Assembly (NCBI GenBank): GCA_000158135.1 | Contig: DS999531.1 | Span: 1,282,635-1,327,634 of the forward strand | DNA: 45,000 nucleotides | Direction: 5' to 3' | Origin: Rhodobacteraceae bacterium KLH11 | Lineage (GTDB): Bacteria; Pseudomonadota; Alphaproteobacteria; Rhodobacterales; Rhodobacteraceae | The notes under the pieces: generated by a model | Told to the model about the DNA's origin: nothing | Database searches by the model: none | Seen by the model: the letters and a program-made list of their open reading frames with translations, nothing else | Program-made: the position numbers and the translations under genes | In this document: positions 39,950-45,000 of the stretch, piece by piece | Layout of the letters: each line of letters starts with the position of its first letter | How positions within the stretch are numbered: position 1 is the stretch's first letter

Positions 39950-41566
39950 TCAACGGGCCGACAGGATCATGTCGGCAGCTTTCTCGGCGATCATCATTGT
40001 CGGTGCGTTGGTATTGCCCGAAATCAGGGTTGGCATGATGGAGGCGTCCACCACCCGCAACCCGTCGATCCCAAGTACTCGCAAATCCGGGCTGACCACT
40101 GCCATATCGTCCAGACCCATCTTGCAGGTGCCGACGGGGTGGTAGATCGTGTCGGCCCGCGCCCGGATATGGCGTTCCCAATCCGCATCGCTGTGCGCGG
40201 ATTCGGTGCCGTACATCTCTTTGTACCGATAGGGTGCCAGCGCCGGGGCCTGCATGATCCCGCGTGTGATCCGGGCGCCTTTGATCATCGTCTGCAAATC
40301 GCGCGGGTCCGACAGAAATCTGGGGTCGATCGCAGGCGGTGCTTCGGGGTCAGTGCTGTTTAGTGAAACTGTGCCCCGGCTCTCGGGTCGCAGCTTGCAG
40401 ATATGGCAGCTGTAACCATAGCCCAGATGCAGTCTGCGCGCGTGATCATCGACCATAGCGATGGCGAAATGCAGCTGGATATCGGGGCGGTCCAGATCGG
40501 GCGTTGTTTTCAGAAACGCCGCCCCTTCTGCAAATGGCGTAGCTGCCATCGAGATGCCGTCTTTCCGCCAGCGCCAGAGATGGCCCAGCAGCTTCACCGC
40601 GCCGACCGGGCCGATGCCAAAATTGTCGGTGTCTTTGGTCCTGTAGGAGATGGTGAAATCCAGATGATCCTGCAGGTTTTGCCCCACACCCGGCAGGTGA
40701 TGCACCACATCTATGCCATGTTGCCTGAGCGTGTCACCATCGCCGATTCCCGACAACATCAACAGTTGAGGAGACTTCAAAGCCCCGGCGCAAACCAGAA
40801 CCTCTTGTGTGGCGGTCACCTGCAGATCGGGGCCTTTTCCACCTTTTCGATACAGCACTCCGGTCGCGCGTTTCCCATCCAGTGACAGCCGCTGCACATG
40901 TGCACCTGTGATTACGGTCAGATTGGGCCGCTCCATGACAGGGAACAGATAGGCCGCCGCGGCCGAGCATCGTTCACCATTGCGCCCGGGATCATGAAAC
41001 TGGGTGACCTGATACAGACCTGCACCCTCATTATCACCCCGGTTGAAATCCTCGGTCCGGCGATGTTGCATCTGAGCGGCTGCATCGACAAAGGCGCGGG
41101 TGATCGGGCGCTCTTCTTTCTGGTCAGACACCTGCAGCGGCCCTGTATCTCCATGCAGATCATCCGCGCCGCGCTCATTGTTTTCCGAGCGCAGGAAATA
41201 GGGCAGCACACTGTCCCAATCCCATCCTGTGCAGCCCAGACTGGCCCAGCCATCATAGTCCTGACGCTGACCACGTATATAAAGCATTGCGTTGATCGCA
41301 CTGGAGCCGCCCAAGGCACGCCCCCGCGGCTGATACCCCTTGCGCCCGTTCAGGCCGGGTTGCGGGAGGGTCTCAAAGGCCCAGTTGTTGATTCTGGGCC
41401 GCCCGGGAAGCATGGTAACCACCGCTGCCGGCATACGCACCAGCAGGCTGTCACCGCGACCACCTGCCTCCAGCAGGCAGACACGGGTTCGCGAATCCGT
41501 GCTCAGACGGTTGGCCAGAACCGCACCCGCTGAGCCGCCGCCCACGATCACATAGTCAAATTGCAT
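39950..41566 (-). CDS. GMC-family FAD oxidoreductase (choline/alcohol dehydrogenase-like)
   Basis: A 538-residue flavoprotein. The N-terminal FAD-binding motif is DYVIVGGGSAGAVLANRLST, followed by VCLLEAGGRGD. GRALGGSSAINAMLYIRGQR is the GMC signature 1. SPQLLMLSGIGDGDTLRQHG is signature 2. HPVGTCKMG carries the catalytic His, and SGNTNAPTMMIAEKAADMI closes the protein. It oxidises an alcohol. Close relatives include choline and long-chain alcohol dehydrogenases, and no betaine genes are nearby to favour choline. The ATG at 41566 has AGGAG in front. An in-frame extension of 39 codons upstream is not family-like. An inverted repeat at 41658-41676 lies upstream. Confidence 0.9.
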   Translation of the reverse strand: MQFDYVIVGGGSAGAVLANRLSTDSRTRVCLLEAGGRGDSLLVRMPAAVVTMLPGRPRINNWAFETLPQPGLNGRKGYQPRGRALGGSSAINAMLYIRGQRQDYDGWASLGCTGWDWDSVLPYFLRSENNERGADDLHGDTGPLQVSDQKEERPITRAFVDAAAQMQHRRTEDFNRGDNEGAGLYQVTQFHDPGRNGERCSAAAAYLFPVMERPNLTVITGAHVQRLSLDGKRATGVLYRKGGKGPDLQVTATQEVLVCAGALKSPQLLMLSGIGDGDTLRQHGIDVVHHLPGVGQNLQDHLDFTISYRTKDTDNFGIGPVGAVKLLGHLWRWRKDGISMAATPFAEGAAFLKTTPDLDRPDIQLHFAIAMVDDHARRLHLGYGYSCHICKLRPESRGTVSLNSTDPEAPPAIDPRFLSDPRDLQTMIKGARITRGIMQAPALAPYRYKEMYGTESAHSDADWERHIRARADTIYHPVGTCKMGLDDMAVVSPDLRVLGIDGLRVVDASIMPTLISGNTNAPTMMIAEKAADMILSAR

Positions 41567-44110
<2,544 letters not shown>

Positions 44111-44132
44111 TCCCCCTATCCATCAAAGAATG

Positions 44133-44163
44133 ACGCCGCCCCGGGAAACCTGGGCGGCGTTTT
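44133..44163 (+). terminator. Rho-independent terminator of katG
   Basis: ACGCCGCCC and GGGCGGCGT form a perfect 9-bp stem with a 10-nt loop, followed by TTT. It starts 22 bases after the katG stop. Confidence 0.85.
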
Positions 44164-44345
44164 CGTTCGCTCGCCTCCGGGGCGCCTACCAAGCATTGGG
44201 TATGATTCCGCTGAAAGGTTATCCATTTCCTTGCTTCGTATCGTATTTTGGTGGATTTGTGATGGAAATTCATCTTCTAATTCATTGTTATTATTTAATT
44301 ATTTGAGTTTTTTGTGTATGTTTTGAAGTTTTTTGCGATTGGGGG

Positions 44346-44373
44346 TTGCGGGTTTTGGGAGTAATCCGTAAAT
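44346..44373 (+). promoter_or_regulatory. Candidate rRNA promoter
   Basis: TTGCGG at 44346-44351 and GTAAAT at 44368-44373 are 16 bases apart, in the position expected for an rRNA promoter of this group with the A/T-rich element just upstream. The match to a general consensus is only partial. Confidence 0.45.
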
Positions 44374-44542
44374 ACCCCTTCACCGGCGCAGCTGAGGTTG
44401 TTGTTGGGACGCTGGAGACTGCGGAGACGGGCCGGAGAGACGGTTGTGACGCTCGGGAGAGACCGGGGGCATCTGAGGTTAGGGTTTGGGCGGTTGCGCT
44501 AAGGGATTGGCGTTACGGTCTGGTTTTTGGCTCTGGGTGTTT

Positions 44543-44554
44543 TGTTCTTTGACA
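44543..44554 (+). promoter_or_regulatory. rRNA boxA antitermination element
   Basis: TGTTCTTTGACA differs at two positions from the general boxA TGCTCTTTAACA and lies in the 16S leader, where NusB/NusE (S10) load the antitermination complex. Confidence 0.65.
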
Positions 44555-44886
44555 TTGATGGATAACTGAAGAGATATGTGGGCGGTTTGGTTCGTTTTCG
44601 ACGGATTGAATGTCTGTATATCGCGCTGGTAGGGGTTTTGCCCCGATGACCAGTGTCAGCTTCACTGTTTGTACGGCTTTCGGTTTCTGATGAAACCAGA
44701 AGCACAACAAACAGATGACTTTTAGTTGTATCCTCGGCTAGCCGGCTGGGGATGTATTGTCTGCTCGTGCTTGAGTAGCTGCAGCGTAGCGTAAGCTATT
44801 CTGTGCTCAAGTAGCCGAACAGGCGGTAGCACAACTAAAGATGTGCAGAGGTTCGAACGTCAAGGATATGATGGCAACATCATTTC

Positions 44887-45000
44887 AACTTGAGAGTTTG
44901 ATCCTGGCTCAGAACGAACGCTGGCGGCAGGCCTAACACATGCAAGTCGAGCGCGCCTTTCGGGGCGAGCGGCGGACGGGTTAGTAACGCGTGGGAATAT
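44887..45000 (+). rRNA. rrs: 16S ribosomal RNA, 5' end only
   Basis: AGAGTTTGATCCTGGCTCAG followed by AACGAACGCTGGCGGCAGGC and the V1 region (TGCAAGTCGAGCGCGCCTTT) is the start of 16S rRNA. The form GGCAGGCCTAACACATGCAA is alphaproteobacterial. The mature 5' end is placed by analogy and may be off by a few bases. The gene continues past the window. Confidence 0.97.

Larger units (their letters stand above)
44164..44886 (+). other. rRNA operon upstream and leader region
   Basis: This stretch of about 720 bases has no credible gene. An A/T-rich block (44265-44335) resembles an upstream promoter element, a promoter candidate follows at 44346-44373 and a boxA at 44543-44554. TGCTTGAGTAGCT near 44770 and TGTGCTCAAGTAGC near 44803-44816 could pair in the leader, as expected of 16S processing or antitermination folds. 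Confidence 0.6.

Overview
The window looks like the chromosome of a marine alphaproteobacterium of the Rhodobacterales (Roseobacter group). Support: GC-rich coding style, an alphaproteobacterial 16S 5' end at 44887-45000, a NDUFA9-like gene beside uppP, a mtgA / FzlA-like GST / queG run, a gltD-GFA-gltB operon, and a GTTC-N7-GTTC type SOS box. Most of it is core metabolism. The accessory parts are the left 16 kb and a few regulators.

Layout. 1-2835: 3' part of a very repetitive secreted RTX beta-helix protein (three 1002-bp units). 2836-4901: LysR and TetR regulators with palindromic sites beside them. 8574-5083 (minus): a tightly packed five-gene run of a two-component SSS symporter, a membrane protein, an (S)-2-haloacid dehalogenase with a complete active site and a NrtS-like protein, read here as haloacid uptake and dehalogenation. 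8741-8966: IS66 transposase remnant. 10673-9053 (minus): two unrecognised genes, one with two C-terminal membrane segments. 10984-15969: a decayed integrative element made of a truncated IS3-family element, a resolvase without its catalytic N-terminus, an SNase-like lipoprotein, a serine-protease/TraG-like composite, a fused small gene, and an apparently intact SOS-box-preceded pair (89-aa protein plus large serine recombinase) abutting tRNA-Leu(CAG) at 15855-15941. The recombinase reading frame runs antisense right through the tRNA.

16136-24573: NDUFA9-like protein, uppP (convergent), then gltD-GFA-gltB for ammonium assimilation. 24759-28310: Hint-domain protein, mtgA, FzlA-like GST and queG (wall synthesis, division, tRNA modification). 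28372-32336: a lone HyuA-type hydantoinase/oxoprolinase, msrB-msrA methionine sulfoxide repair, EamA exporter. 32447-36127 (minus): HU protein, then overlapping ade-amn, which together take AMP to adenine to hypoxanthine. 36201-36374: an unexplained hairpin-rich intergenic stretch. 36467-41566: methyltransferase, SDR-like epimerase, GT2 glycosyltransferase, HpcH/HpaI aldolase, GMC oxidoreductase. 41906-44110: katG. 44164-45000: rRNA operon leader with a candidate promoter and boxA, then the start of 16S rRNA.

All assignments come from reading the sequence and from family knowledge. No searches were run, and substrate specificities are inferences.
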